Positions 49,310-61,860 of a stretch of DNA of 64,000 bases are shown one piece after another (the first letter of the stretch is position 1; each line of letters starts with the position of its first letter). Origin of the DNA: Pipra filicauda (Eukaryota > Chordata > Aves > Passeriformes > Pipridae); NCBI RefSeq assembly GCF_003945595.2, contig NW_024104773.1, positions 124,001 to 188,000 of the forward strand. Direction: 5' to 3'. A model generated the notes under the pieces. It made no database searches, was not told where the DNA came from, and worked only from the letters and a program-made list of their open reading frames with translations. The translations under genes were made by a program, and so were the position numbers.

Positions 49310-49758
49310 TGACCATCTTGAACCAAACTTGACCATTAGTTTTGTTGGCATGGTCCCACACAACATCCATGTTTCTAAACTGGACACATATGGATTTGAT
49401 GAAGGCACTATTTTATGGATAAGGAATCAGCTGAATGACTGCATCCAAAGAGTTGCAGTCAATGTTCAATGTCTGGGTGGAAACTAGTGGTGAGTAGACT
49501 CCCTCAGGGGTCCCTAAGTATTGGGACAAATACTATTTAGTATCTTCATCAGTGACAGACAGTGGGATTGAGTGCACCCTCAGCAAGTTTGCAGATGACA
49601 CCAATGACACACTAGAGGGAAGGGATGCCACCCAGAGGTCCTTGACAGCCTTGAGAAGCGGATCTATGCAATTATCATGACTATCAACAAGGCCAAGTAC
49701 AAGGTTCTGTGCCTTAGTCAGGGCAATCCTCAATATCAATACAGACTGGGGACTGAAT
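49310..49758 (+). mobile_element. CR1 LINE, RT-domain part of a copy split by another CR1
   Basis: The plus strand reads a decayed RT domain: 'cccacacaacatcc' and 'gacacatatggatttgatgaaggcactattttatggataagg' (YGFDEGTILWIRNQLNDC), 'agagttgcagtcaatg', 'ccctcaggggtccctaagtattgggac', 'ctcagcaagtttgcagatgacaccaatgac' (FADDT box intact), 'agagggaagggatgccacccagaggtcc' and 'caaggccaagtacaaggttctgtgcc', ending 'cagactggggactgaat'. The reading frame resumes at 50468 after a 709-bp interruption. It is 5'-truncated inside the RT domain near motif A. Confidence 0.94.
49755..49758 (+). repeat. Target-site duplication, left copy (GAAT)
   Basis: GAAT at 49755-49758 is repeated at 50468-50471 on the other side of the inserted minus-strand CR1. 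The remembered CR1 consensus reads 'gaatgga/gttgagagcagccc' without interruption at this point, so one copy belongs to the host element. Confidence 0.75.
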
Positions 49759-50467
49759 CATAGAATCACAGAATCACAGAATCACAGAATCACAGAATCA
49801 CAGAATCATTAAGGTTGGAAAACACCTCTAGGGTCATCAAGTCCAACCTTTGACCAAACACCACCATGTCAACAAAACAATAGCCCTAAGTGCCATGTCC
49901 AGTCATTTCTTGAACAATTCCAGGGATGGTGACTCCACCACCTCCCTGTTCCAATGCTTCACCGTGCTTTCAGTGAAAAAAGTCTTCTTCATGATCAACC
50001 TGAACCTCCCCTGGCACAGCCTGAGGCCATTGCCTCTCATCCTGTTGCTCACTGCCGGGGAAAAGAGGTGGACCTCCACCTTGCTGCAAGCCTCCTTTTC
50101 TCCAGGCTAAACACTCTCAGCTCCCTCAGCTGATCATCACAGGACATGTCCAGACCCTTCCCCAGCTCCATTGTCCTTCTCTAGACAAGCTCCAGCACCT
50201 CAATGTCTTACACTGTTCTTACAGTGAAGGGCCCAAAGCTGGACACAGGACTTGAGGTGCAGCCTCACCAGTGCTGAGTACAGGGGGACAATCACTGCCA
50301 TGGTCCCTCTGGCCACACTATTTTTGATACAAGCCAAGATGCCATTGGCCTGCTTGGCCACCTGGCTCATGTTCAGCTGCTGTTGACCAGAATCCCCAGG
50401 TCCTTTTCCACTGGACAGCTTTCCAGCTGCTCTACCCACAGCCTGTAATGTTGCAGGGGCTATAGGA
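49759..50467 (-). mobile_element. CR1 LINE inserted inside another CR1
   Basis: The low-coordinate end has six octamers (one CATAGAAT, five CACAGAAT, 49759-49806), then 'cattaaggttggaaaacacctctagggtcatcaagtccaacctttgaccaaacaccaccatgtcaac'. Next come the reverse complements of the ORF2 end ('gtcttcttcatgatcaacctgaacctcccctggcac') and of [20 protein letters not shown] and [10 protein letters not shown] at 50390-50270. It stops at 'cagcctgtaatgttgcagggg'. It is antisense to the host CR1, 5'-truncated and inactive. The tail has more octamers than any other copy in the window. Confidence 0.95.
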
Positions 50468-51164
50468 GAATGGGTTGAGAGCAGCCCTACAGATAATGAC
50501 TTGGGGATACTGGTAGATGAGAAATGGGACCCGAGCAGGCAATGTGCACTTGCAGCCCAAAAAGTCAAATTTATCCTGGGCTGCATCAAAAGCAGCGTGG
50601 CCAGCAGGTCAAGGAAAGTTGATTCTGCCTCTCTACTCTGCTCTTGTGAGAACCCCTCTGGAATAATGCGTCCAGCTCTAGGATCTGTGGCACAAGAAAG
50701 ACATGGACCTGCTGGATTGAGTCCAGAAGAGAGCCACAAAAATGATCACAAGGTTGGAGCACCTCTGGTATGAAGACAGGCTGAGAGAGTTGGGATTGTT
50801 CAGATTTGAATAGAGAGGCTTCACGGAGACATTATTGCAGACTTTCACTATATAGGGGAGAATAAGAAAGACTGAGCAAGACTTTTTGCCAAGTCCTATA
50901 ATGACAAAACAAGGGGTAAAAGTTTTAGACTGAAAGAGGATTTGTACTAGATATAAGGAAGAAATTCTTTACTGTGATGTTGGTGAGACACTGGCACAGG
51001 TTACTCAGAGAAATTGTGGATGTCCCATCCCTGGAAGGGTTCAAGGCTAGGTTGGATAGGGATTACAGCAACCTGGTCTAGAGAAGGAAGACCCTGCTCA
51101 CGGCAATAGTATTTGAACTAAATCATCTTGAAAGGTCCCTTTCTACCCAAACCACGACCATGAC
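50468..51164 (+). mobile_element. CR1 LINE, 3' part of the split copy
   Basis: It resumes with GAATGGGTTGAGAGCAGCCC, 'gacttggggatactggtagatgagaa', 'caggcaatgtgcacttgcagcccaaaaagtc', 'ctgggctgcatcaaaagcagcgtggccagcaggtcaagg', 'tctctactctgctcttgtgaga' and 'ggttggagcacctctggtatgaagacaggctgagagagttggg'. It then runs through 'ttagactgaaagaggatttg' and 'gaagaaattctttactgtgatg' to 'ctagagaaggaagaccctgctca' and a decayed end 'ggtccctttctacccaaaccacgaccatga'. Together with 49310-49758 this gives about 1.15 kb of one CR1 copy. A SINE begins right after its end. Confidence 0.95.
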
Positions 51165-51297
51165 ACTGACTCTGTTGGTTAGACCTTGGTGCTAAGAATG
51201 CAAAGGCTGTGGTTTCAATCCCAATATGGGCATTCACTTATGGGTTGGACTTGATGATCCTTTTGGATCCCTTTCAACTCAGAATAGTCAGTGATCC
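51165..51297 (+). mobile_element. tRNA-Ile-headed SINE with CR1-type tail (TguSINE1-like)
   Basis: CTCTGTTGGTTAGACCTTGG then TGCTAAGAATGCAAAGGCTG and GGTTTCAATCCCAATATGGG (51171-51230) correspond to the D arm, anticodon arm and T arm of tRNA-Ile with more changes than the 44.8 kb copy. The linker CATTCACTTATGGGTTGGAC and the tail 'ttgatgatccttttggatccctttcaactcagaatagtcagtgatcc' match the other two copies. The first roughly 10 bases of the tRNA are missing. It abuts the 3' end of a same-strand CR1. Confidence 0.92.
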
Positions 51298-54200
51298 ATT
51301 TTCCATTTTTATTCCTCTTATGTGGCAAATTGCTCAGTGTGACCAGGTACAGACAAACTTCTCAGTCCTGGCACCAAACCTGTTCCCTGCGCTTCTCCTC
51401 GTGATGATCTCCCTCCACCTTTCTCTCTACTTGGTCTTTCTACTTGGACAAAGAAAGTCTTTCTACTTGGACAAAGATCCAAGTCCTTTCCATCACCACC
51501 TATAATGAGGAAGTCCACAACAGTCTGGAGGAGGTGATGAGGTCATTGCAGCTGTGCAATGACAGATACACTCTGCACCAATCTCTCAGTGACTCATGCT
51601 CCCAAAGAGCTGGCTTTCACAGCAATGGTGATATTACACCTGATTCTCCTCAAAATGCTGCTAATCAACTGCTGTGTGTTGATATAAGTTTTATATGACC
51701 TTCCTTTATTGACTAGCCTAAATGTGAAAAACAGCTGACTTCTTCTCTCCTTTGGTTTACGTTTTGCAAAGATAATCATAGGGCTCTAAGTAGTGCACCA
51801 GGACACTGGGAGGTACAACTGGCACATGGAGCACTGATATGTAAAGCAGTATCACTCTGACTAACCTGTGTCCTGCTATTTTCTTCCTTTTTTAAACCCA
51901 TAATCTTCATTTGTGAAAAAGAGTCAGCACGCAAAAGTTGCTGATATCCCTGCAAGTGTCTGGAATGTATCCATGAGTTATGTTTTCTCTCTCCTTTTCC
52001 TAGAAATTCTTCTTTAAGAATGAAAGAAAAATTCTGTGACAGAAGCCCTTCACACAGACATTTTTATTTTCTGTGGATGAATAAATCTGTAATTTAACCA
52101 ATTTGTGCCCCAGGTGTAAATGAAAAACCTTGGCTCAAGAAAACTCTATACTCATGTGGCTACATCTTCCTAAGTGTTCAAAGCTCTGCTTCAATGAAGC
52201 TTAGGCTTTTCACCTTTCCTGGAGGTACCCTCCTCAGTGCATTGTGTGGTTATTTGGGACAGAGCCATTTCATTTACTTCTGTTGACACTGCTCTGCTTT
52301 ACATAGCTGAATTAAGACCTAATGAGCAAGAGAAAATGGGAATTTCTCCATAATACAGTAGTTTGGGCACTCACCTGGGATGCTGGACACTTTCTCCTAG
52401 TTCCTTTTCCAATGAATAATTAATTATTTATGCTAAAATGGAGTAGCTTCAATATGTGTAAGTGGGAGAGGCACATCTTCATTACTGAAGAAGCTGAAGT
52501 AGGTGCTGGTGAACGCTATAAGAAAATGCAAGCGAGGCACATTCACAACAGTTTGCCAGAAAACTGCAATAATCTGCCAGATGTAGTTTGAAGGGATATT
52601 CCTTTTATGTTTTTGTTTTGGACTTCAGTCCAAGAACTGTAACAACTAGAGGCAGGAGGACAACAGCCCATCTCTAGTCAAATCTCTAATGGCACAAGAC
52701 TTTTTTTCTTCCTTTAATGAGTATTCACTCCATGCTTTATTCTTTCTCATTTTCTTGGCTTTTAGTGCTGTTGTTTTTCCATGTGTCTTGGAAGATTATT
52801 ATATAAGGACAGAATTAAGACTATCTTTTTCTCCTTTCTGCATATCTGATTGTTAGTTTCCTTTGATATAAGTAGCCACCCCTTCTACTTTCTTTTCACT
52901 ATTCTCCTTTTCAAGCACTTTTCAGACACCTCTTTTGCTTGAGAGTCCACCCTCCCTATCCCTGCCCAGTGGCTTCTCTTCCACAGTCCTTGATTAGTGT
53001 CCCATCAGGTCTTCTCCTCCTTTTCTTGGTGAAAACTGTAATCTTGGCTCACATTTCACACTGTCCTAGCTCTTGGGGGCACATCATCCCTAACAGCCTT
53101 AAATCACTCTGGTCATCAGTGATGACTAGTTCAACATAATATATCACAACTCTCCCTAGGTCTCTCTTTGGACAGCCAGCTGTCTTCAAAGTCAGAAAAC
53201 ATTTCTCTTTCTTTTTTTTGTTGCTGCCATATTGTGGACAGGTAGCAGTGCTTTCCCAGGCAGCCAGCTTGGGCTCCGCAGGTTCACCAGTACAAGTTGC
53301 ACATCCTTCTTCTCTCGGCACTTCTCTCTTCCGTGATTCTATGAAAATTACTGTCAATTGGCGAGATACACTCTGCTCTATTTCGTTTCAGACTCCCTTC
53401 TCATCTGACTCCAAACCCCTCAGGACTGTCCAAATACTCTCTTAAAAGCGTCTGTACCATCCTCTTTCTCTCTTCTGCCATTTTCTCTCCCCCTATTCAT
53501 TGAGAGTGACAATAAAGCCAAATGGAAACTCACAGCTTGGTTGGTTTTTGACAGTTGAATGTTTGCAGAAGACCAGATGAGGCTCTTTCTGCAATCTGGT
53601 TCCCCATTCAAATTCAGGATTGTCTTTCTTTCCATGGCACTGAGCCGGTCTGCAGATGCTGCCTTTTATTCCTTGTCTCCTTTGTGACTTTGGCACTCAG
53701 ATCCCACATTCTGGCAGTTTTGTACCCCTTATTCATGCAGCATTCTCATCTATATGAGCTAAAAATTATATTTCTTTCACATACCTGAACAATACTTGCT
53801 TCCCTGGCCCCAATTTTAAGAAAAAATATAATACTAAAAGTCTCTCTTGAAATTCTCAAGATTCTTGTTCATGTTTTTTAGCTTTTTTTAAGATGTTTTT
53901 TATTTTTCTTCTGGATATGTTTATCATTCCTTTTAATATTTTTTTTGCCTCTGAAGATGAAAAATATTCAGCCATAGTTTCAAAGTTCACTAAGGGAGAT
54001 GCTATGTAAAATGAAAATCAATAAAAATATTAAGAGATTTCAAAAGAAAAATCCTAGCATAACTGACCACAAGCAGTACATTTGTAATTGAAATATTAAC
54101 CAGAAAAACACAGTAAGAAATCAAAGAGTATAAACCCTCATTTCTTTTCATCTCACTTATATTTTGACTCCATTTGACCACTGCCAGGAAATGCATTTGT

Positions 54201-55217
54201 TGCCCTTTCATCTTTCTATATCACAAAGAACAAATTATGTAGACTGGACTGCAACCTCTCAGTCCGTGCTCTACACCCCGATCTTTAACTTGGGCAGATA
54301 AAGATTGGCAGGAATGACAGATGAGAGCAGAAATCTATATATGGAGACACATCATCTCCATTAAACATGACCTAGTCATGAATTCAATTCCTCCCCAGAT
54401 AAAGACAATTTGGTCAGTGTGGATCCACTCTAGATGTGAACAGGTGCTCTAAAAGAGAAGATGTGATGGAGCACACGGGACATCCTCTCAGCTCTCTATC
54501 TTTGAAAAATTATTTGACTAGTCATTTCCCTTTTTTGGGCCTGCTGCTTGCTCAATTCCCTGTGGATCTGATTGAGGAAGGTGCATAGAAGGACAAGTTA
54601 GGGCAACCCAAACACCCTACACACAAGTATAAAGGGCTGTACTCACCTTCTTGCCTCAGGTCTTACCTCGTGACATCTGTCAAAAACAAAACCTTTACTC
54701 AGGCATATCCTGACATGGTGAATGGACCACATGGCTTTGTTTTTGGAGAGTGATTCCTTGTTCTTCTCATCCACAGAGCATAGGATTGAATCTCCTACTA
54801 GGATGGATATCTTACTCCACAAAACACATGCTGACTTTCTGACATTAACAACAGACAGTGTAAAGTCAGAAGATTTTGCATGGTTCCGCTGCAGGTCAGA
54901 AATTAGATCTGGGAAAAAAGCACTTGATCTTCTTCTTTTATCAGAGTTTTCCCCACTGTCTGTCCTGAGGGAAAGAATTAATGTTCACAGGGCTGACAAT
55001 CAAGCCCAATGTGTAACCTATATGTCACATGATATATATGAATGCTAGCACCCACTTTTGATTTGGTGGTTTTTTGTATATATGTGTTCATGTCCATAAT
55101 CCGAGTCTCTACACGTGTGCATATACACATGACATTAAAACACTCAGAGTGTTACAAAATCAAACACTCAAAAATGAGCAAACACCAGAGGTGAAGGTTT
55201 CTATGCAACCATAATTT
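51298..55217. other. Non-coding stretch, nothing recognised
   Basis: No gene or repeat family was recognised. An isolated GTGATTCTATGAAA at 53333-53346 recalls a CR1 terminus but has no CR1 body upstream. Several pyrimidine-rich stretches lie in 52680-53480. The longest open frame (54722-55048, plus strand, 108 codons) has no known domain. Confidence 0.5.
51434..51477 (+). repeat. 21-bp direct repeat, 23-bp period
   Basis: GTCTTTCTACTTGGACAAAG plus A occurs at 51434-51454 and 51457-51477, separated by AA, with no mismatch. Confidence 0.95.
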
Positions 55218-55480
55218 CATACAAAATCACATAGATTATTTGAAGTTGGAATGTGGAAGGAACCTCTGGAGATTATCCAGTCCAATCAATCTGCTCAGAG
55301 TAGGAACAGGTAAAGCAGGTCACTCAAGGACGTGTCCAGCTGGGTTTTGAATATCTCCATGGATAGAGATTCAACAACCTCTTTGTGCAAACTGTTAATG
55401 TACTCAAACATCCCCATAGTAAAAATTTTCATTCTTCTTTCCAATTTCAATGTTTTCCTCATGTTCCCATCTAGTTGTTT
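55218..55480 (-). mobile_element. CR1 LINE 3' fragment
   Basis: 'aaaatcacatagattatttgaagttggaatgtggaaggaacctctggagattatccagtccaa', 'ctgctcagagtaggaacaggtaaagcaggtcactcaaggacgtgtccagctgggttttgaatatctcc' and 'gagattcaacaacctctttgtgcaaactgtt' are the reverse complement of an avian CR1 3' end of the 'ccagacggcttttgaatatctcc' subfamily. Divergence is moderate to high. It is 5'-truncated after the 'tttcctcatgttcccatctag' block. Confidence 0.9.
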
Positions 55481-58400
55481 CTAAATCCTTGAATTCTGTT
55501 GTTTCTACCAATTTTTTTCTATATCAGGCTACTAGGTTTTTAGTGGTTTTGCCAGCTTTCACAGCCAGCATGCAGTTATTTCATCAGTATCTCTAATGAC
55601 ATCAACAACATTGCCTGTCACATATGCAGACTGTGGAGCACATTAATAACATTATCAAAACGTTTTTGTTGTATCTATGAACTGTGTGAGAAAAAACTAA
55701 TTAAGTTACCTTAATTCACTAAAAATTAATTAAAAACTTGGGTGCTCATTGCCCAGAGCAAGTTAGCATGAAATTCAATTTGCACTCATCTGCTTAAGTC
55801 TGGCAGAGTATAAGACGGTGCCTGAAACATCCCTTTCCACCAAAGCCTACTGGTACCCCCCACTGTTTGCATTATGGTTGTTCTCTGTGTCCCAACAGTA
55901 TCTGAAGGATCCAGTGCCAGCCCACATTAATCTGAATGTTGAGCACTTACTACAACATTAAAATATCTGGGTGTTGGCGTTCTTGTTATACCTGTGCTGA
56001 ATTCTCGAAAAATTTTGCATCTACTCTGACGATCCCTCTGGGACAAACCTTTCTTTGGAGTCGCACAGCAAGTGGATGTCCAGGTGCAAATGTGTCACTC
56101 ATCTCAGAAAAGTTTTCTCCGTCTTTGTCTACTAAAGCAACATCTCCACAGTAGTATTTAGGAGCTACTGTTGAAGTTTTATTCCTACTCTGAGACTGAA
56201 TATATCACTTTCTTCCCACCCTCCAGGCAGGCCTTGGAAAAATCTTTTCAGTCTCCATATCTATAAACCTCCTCCAGTAGGAATGTTCTGGAAATAGATC
56301 AACCTCCCTTTTGAAACAGGTTAGTTCTCCCTTTCATAGAACCCACATTCACCCCCAGTCTATCTGGTTCCTTGCACATTTTACAATTCCCGGTCTTTCT
56401 TGCATCATTAGAGAAGTTTGACACTGAATCAATTCAATCACCCTAATCAATTCCAGAAGCAGGAAATATATTGTTTCTTTTATCAGGAAAGTAACCAGCT
56501 GGGTTTGGCTCACCCAAGGTGCTGATAAAGCCCCTTGGCATTCATATTTTCCACTGACATCCGTGTCTAATTATTCTTTCCTTTGAATTTTAGAGTGTGA
56601 TTAATCAGGTAAAGAGTTATTCTTCCATTAGCGCTTTCATATCCCATTCATCAAAGCGCTTAAGTAAAAGCCCATGTAACATGTTGAAAATTTCCAGAAT
56701 TAGAAGAAAACAAAGACTTCAGGATCAAGAGACTGATGATTATTGGTGCCGAGAACATAAATGAATGAATGAAAAGATGAATAAATGTATGAGTAAATGA
56801 CTACAGTAAGGTGTTTAGGTAAAGTGGCGAGAGAAATTACTTAACATTAAACTCATTAATTTTCTGCCTAACCAGCTCCTTCTATACAGGGTGACCAATT
56901 ACAGTTATTTCCCAGTTCTTAATAGATGATTAATTACATTTTAGCCTGGCTATGAAGCTATTATACCATTATAGACTCCCCTGATATAACACAGTCATGC
57001 TCTTTAGCTGGCAAATGCAGCCTGAGGCTACAATTTCCAGTTGTGTTAGGTCTGGTAGGCCTAAAATGTTATTGAAAAATAAGGTCATAGAGTAAATAAA
57101 ACACCAAACTGTGGAAGACAGCATAACACTTTTCATCCTTATAGCTCTATTTCAGCCATTCCGTGGCATGACAAATGATTTGAATAGGTATGTCATATAA
57201 AGACTTACACATCATCTTTTTAACCTCCATTATTTGAAATGACTCTTTTTATGAAACTTTTCAGACCTGGTGGAGCAAAGAACCCCATCAAGCATTACTG
57301 GGCCCAGCTGGGAGGTGCTGCAGCTAGTCATTCACAAAATGTATTAAGAACAAAAACACGACAGCTCTAATTATTATAAATGGATCATTAAATCCCTTTC
57401 AATTGCAATGTGAAATACAATCTCTGAACAGCAAGCATCTCCCGGAAAAAAAAACCCTCTTCTCTGAAGTTTAAAAAAAAAAGATCTGTTCTGATCTGAA
57501 TGTGATAGAAGGTGAAATGCATTTTCCTAGTGAATGCCAGTGTTATTAAGACATTAATAGCTGCTAATGGGGGGAGGTCTAGGATGAGGGAAGAAATATT
57601 TGTAGAGAAGTTAATCTGCAAAAAGAAAAGACAGCCTTGGATTTTCATATTTCAGAGTTAGATTTTACAGCATTAAAGCTCTTGTGGGCAAGGATGAACA
57701 AGGTGACAGAGGAATTTCCAGTAACTTTCTGAAAGTCACTGCTTGGAGAGAAGGGCTCCTCTCACACACTCTCAGGGGAGCTGGTGGAAGGCTCTTTTCC
57801 AAGCACACTTGAGAAGACTTGGAAATGTATGTACACATCAGCCCTTCCAAAACAACAAAGGAAAAACAGCACAAAAGGAAAAGAGCCCAAAGGGAAGAAC
57901 TGAAGATACAGAAAGCAGTAATAATTCCCAAAATGCTATAATAGACCTTTTATCTCTGCTATTCTGTTCCGAATTTCAAGTACCAAACTAAGATCCATTA
58001 CACAAGGGGAAGAGGGAGAATGTGCAGTGGAAGTGACAGCACATGCCAGAGCTCCTGTTTTAGTGTGCAACTTACACAATACACCCAGGACAACACACTT
58101 AACGTGGACTCAGGAATCAGTTATACACTGGTTTACATGAGTTAATAAAACACAATACCATTAAACAGATTTTTCTGTAACAGGGAATATTTGAGGCCAA
58201 TATCTAGAGCTCCTGATCTGTAACAGCAAGGTAAAAGAAATTATTAAATTAAAGCATAGGTGTCAGTGAGAGGTAAATACCAAAGTCTTGCATCCAAAGC
58301 ATTTTGAATGCAGAAAGCGGCGGTGAAAAGCTATTTTCATACACAATTTATACCCGTGTTAAATAACTTTCTTGGATTTACATCAGCAGATAAATGACAA

Positions 58401-61400
58401 AGCTTATTCTTCTTCTATGCATGACTCTCTTATGGACTGTTTGACTACCTTAATTGGGATGGAGCTATAGATAATTAATTCAGAGTGAGAGACATAGAGA
58501 AATGTTCACTGAACCTCTAAGTGGAGGTCTGTTGCAGGAACAACTACCAGTTCCTACTTCTATTTATACATATGCCCTTAGTTATTGAATGCCTATGGTG
58601 GGTGGTGGTCAAAGAAAGCAGGAGCTTTGCAGCATACAGATTTGTTATCGATGTAGAATAACGCATGTGACACATGCAGCCCCCATGCCCAGTTCTGCCT
58701 TCCTGAGAAAAGCTGAAGTCCTTCACCACTGGCCTTGTGCACAGAAGTAGCACAATATTTGGGACTTGTCACCAAAAACAATGGTTGAACCATGACTTGC
58801 CTATCTTCTCTCCCATCAGAGGTGATCATAAGCAAAAAATACACAAGGAAGCCCAATTCCTGTCACAAATGCCTTTTAAAAAGGCAAAGAGTGAAATTCA
58901 ATAAATAGTCTACACACTAATAAATAGAAGACTTCATGAGAACTCCCACCCAGCCAATCTGGGGGCACTACAGAAACACAGTGCACAATTAAAACATCTA
59001 TGTGAAAGTTTTTTGTGACACTGAAATAAAACCAATGTTTTATGTCAGCAATCCAGCTCCCTTATATTCACAGCTAAAATATACCAACCTTATTAAACCA
59101 ATCAGACTGATTCTTACCCACTTCTCATTCTGAAAAGTTTTGTTTCCTCTGAAAGAAACTCTCTGCCACTTTCCAGCCCAAATGCATTTCTCGTTGTGTT
59201 TGCTCTCTTGTTGGTGTTGCTGCCTACAAATACACCAGGAGGGTAAATATGTGGTTGGTAAAACAACTGTTTAAGCTAAGAGCCAAAGTTACCTCCAGCC
59301 ATACTGTGTTTTACTTGTGTGAGTCAGCCCAGCTCTTTCAGTCTCTCCAGCTAAGAAAGTCTCTCTACTCTCATCAACATTGAAGTAACTACTCTCTGCA
59401 ACTTCCATTTGGAGTTCATTTGCATTCAGCATAAAGATAACATAATTTCAGCACTCTCTAATTCACTGTATTTACTATACCTACTCAGCAGATACATCCT
59501 GAGATACATGCATCCTTTAATGCTGTTTCCACGGTTTTACCGACTTGATATTTCGTCATTAACCTGCAAAAAAATTACGATTCGTTCCTCCTCGGTCATT
59601 TCCAGCTGATGAGCTCTGCCACATTGCCAGAATACCTGCCTTCAGTTCCGCATGACCTGGGTATTCTTCTGATTGATTTTATTTCTCACCCTGCAATCTT
59701 CTAAGTCATCCAACACCTACCTCGGTCATGATAGACCCAACTTCCTTTGCATGAAGCATGTGTCATTACTATCACAAGATACTGTTATTCTCAACCCCTC
59801 AATTTTATGCCAAGTTATAAAAGAAAATATCAAACATGACTAGTGTCAAAATGTATCTTTAAGAAACTCTGTTAACAACACCCACTGGTTCTGATAATTC
59901 ATTGTCATTGCAACCAGTTAGTTATCTCTCTGCAAGCACTTTAAATACTGCACCCATCTTTATTTCACAAATTATAGTGCTAATTTACATTGGAGAAATG
60001 TAGGAAATACACTGCACTATTGATGTCTACTTTTCCTGTAAGAAATCCACTGGGTAACTTAACACAATCCTAACCTCAATTCCAGATTGCTTTCTTCACC
60101 ATTTATCATGTTTTACTCACCCTTTTCTTTGAAATTTATTTAGAACTTGAGGTTAGACCATGCTCCTCTTATTCTTTTCTTCTTTGTTGCTGCTCTTCAG
60201 GTACTTTATTCAAGAAGAAGCAGGTGGCAGAGACATAGGACAAATCTGAGTGCAAGACATGAAATCTGTACTTCTTATTGCAAGAGAGCTTCTAAAGAAG
60301 GTGGAAAATTCAGTCACTCAAATGACTAACAGGTACAGCGCAGAGGAGAGGAATAAAATTGTGAGGACTCGAAGAAATAGTGGGGAGCTTTTGACATTTT
60401 CTTTATGATTTCTCAAGAAAATAAGTCTGAAGCTGTTATGCTGTGTGACTGAGTGTGAATCTGTGTGTGTCTCAACTGACTGACTGTCTAGAAAGACTTT
60501 GAATGATACCCTACAAGTCACTGCAACCTGGTCTCGCTCTTACTAAAAATTAAGGAATCCACTTCCCCTTTGCAATTCACAGGAAAGTAGACTTTATTGT
60601 TCATCTGCTCATGAAGATAGCTATTTTGAGAAGTAAAGAAGTTACACAGCCATCACCTTGCTGTGAGTGATGTCTCACTGAAAGATACACTGAAACACCC
60701 CATTTAAGTGGAGAATGCTGTTCTTCAGCTAAATCTAAATTTACTCCTGAGTGTCTTTGAGCTATGAGTTCATACCTCAGTGCCGTGAAGGACATCAGAA
60801 AAAGTCGGGCTGGCAATTACTTCCAAGTGAATAATTTATTTAACAAATTTAGATACTTCCCTTTCGTGAATTGTTCCCTGCGAGTACAGAAGAACTCCAT
60901 TTTAATTTGTTATGTTAAAAATTCTGATGTATAATTTCTGCAAACAATTTCTGATGTGAAAAAATAAGGACATTCTTTCAACAGTCCAGTAATCACAGTG
61001 GCCACAATTACCCCATGATCACCAGGTAACATTCCTCTTCTCTTTGTTGTATCCTTTGCTTGTTTTATTCCAAGACTGCAAAAAGCAGTGATCTCCTCTT
61101 GTTTTAACTTCATGCATGATTTAACACAATGGAGCTAAGCACTCTACATCTCACTGTAATATGAATAATAATTCAAAGTATGATCTCTTTTGTCAACACA
61201 CATCAATCTCAGCTATTATACAGCTCCTCTAAAACAGGCAGCAAAGCACCTCATGATATCCTAATAACATCCATTAGACACAGGAGTTCTAAAATCCCCA
61301 CTTATTGCTGTGGAAGAAGGGACTATATATAAAATGATTACTTTGGGCATCTCTTGCAATGCTTAACAAGAGCAGAATGTTTCCAACTGTCTAAGTTAGG

Positions 61401-61790
61401 TAATAATCAAGTCACTGCAGGTCAACAGAGAGGATTAAGCATCTCAGAAGGAGAGTTCAGAGTCAGATAAATCACTCATGTCTCTCCAGTGAAGCTTTTG
61501 GGACATTGCATGCTTCCTGTGCATCATTCCCAACTAGTAGTCCAACTGCTGTGGGATGAGTTTTCAGGACTGTTCATTCCTCATGAAAAATACTCCCTTC
61601 CCTTCCTCCCTGCTCCAATACACAGAGTTAAGAGGAGTGAGATGGGAGGAACAAACAAACTAAACAACTGTCACAGGAAACCTCACAGTAAAGCAGAGTG
61701 AAGGTGAAAATTCAGTAGGAAGCTTCATTTTCCTTCATGCATTGCTATATATTTCACTACATCTAGCAGGCATGCAAGGTCAGGGATGAT
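55481..61790. other. Long non-coding stretch, nothing recognised
   Basis: Over 6.3 kb I recognise no gene, RNA or transposon. It is AT-rich, with a short degenerate tetranucleotide tract listed separately. Segment 56860-56990 has several TTAATTA-type cores and could be conserved regulatory sequence; this is a guess. Confidence 0.45.
56757..56801 (+). repeat. Degenerate (ATGA)n microsatellite
   Basis: ATAAATGAATGAATGAAAAG continues 'atgaataaatgtatgagtaaatga'. It is an imperfect tetranucleotide tract of about 45 bp based on ATGA/AATG units. Confidence 0.85.
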
Positions 61791-61860
61791 ACTTGCAGTT
61801 GGACTAGATGATCATTGTAGGCCCCTTACTTACAACCAAAATAGTCTATTCTACTCTGTT
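61791..61860 (+). mobile_element. Terminal CR1 LINE fragment
   Basis: TGCAGTTGGACTAGATGATC, 'attgtaggccccttacttacaacc', 'aaaatagtctattctactctgtt' follow the last 70 bp of a CR1 subfamily ending in 'actattctattctattctgt'. Nothing of the element is visible upstream. Confidence 0.8.

Noticed and set aside
50200..50739. 179-codon minus-strand open frame
   Set aside because: It starts in the antisense of the host CR1 and runs by chance into the sense frame of the nested CR1 ([20 protein letters not shown]).
53333..53346. CR1 end at GTGATTCTATGAAA
   Set aside because: There is no CR1 sequence upstream on the plus strand. A 14-base match alone is not enough.
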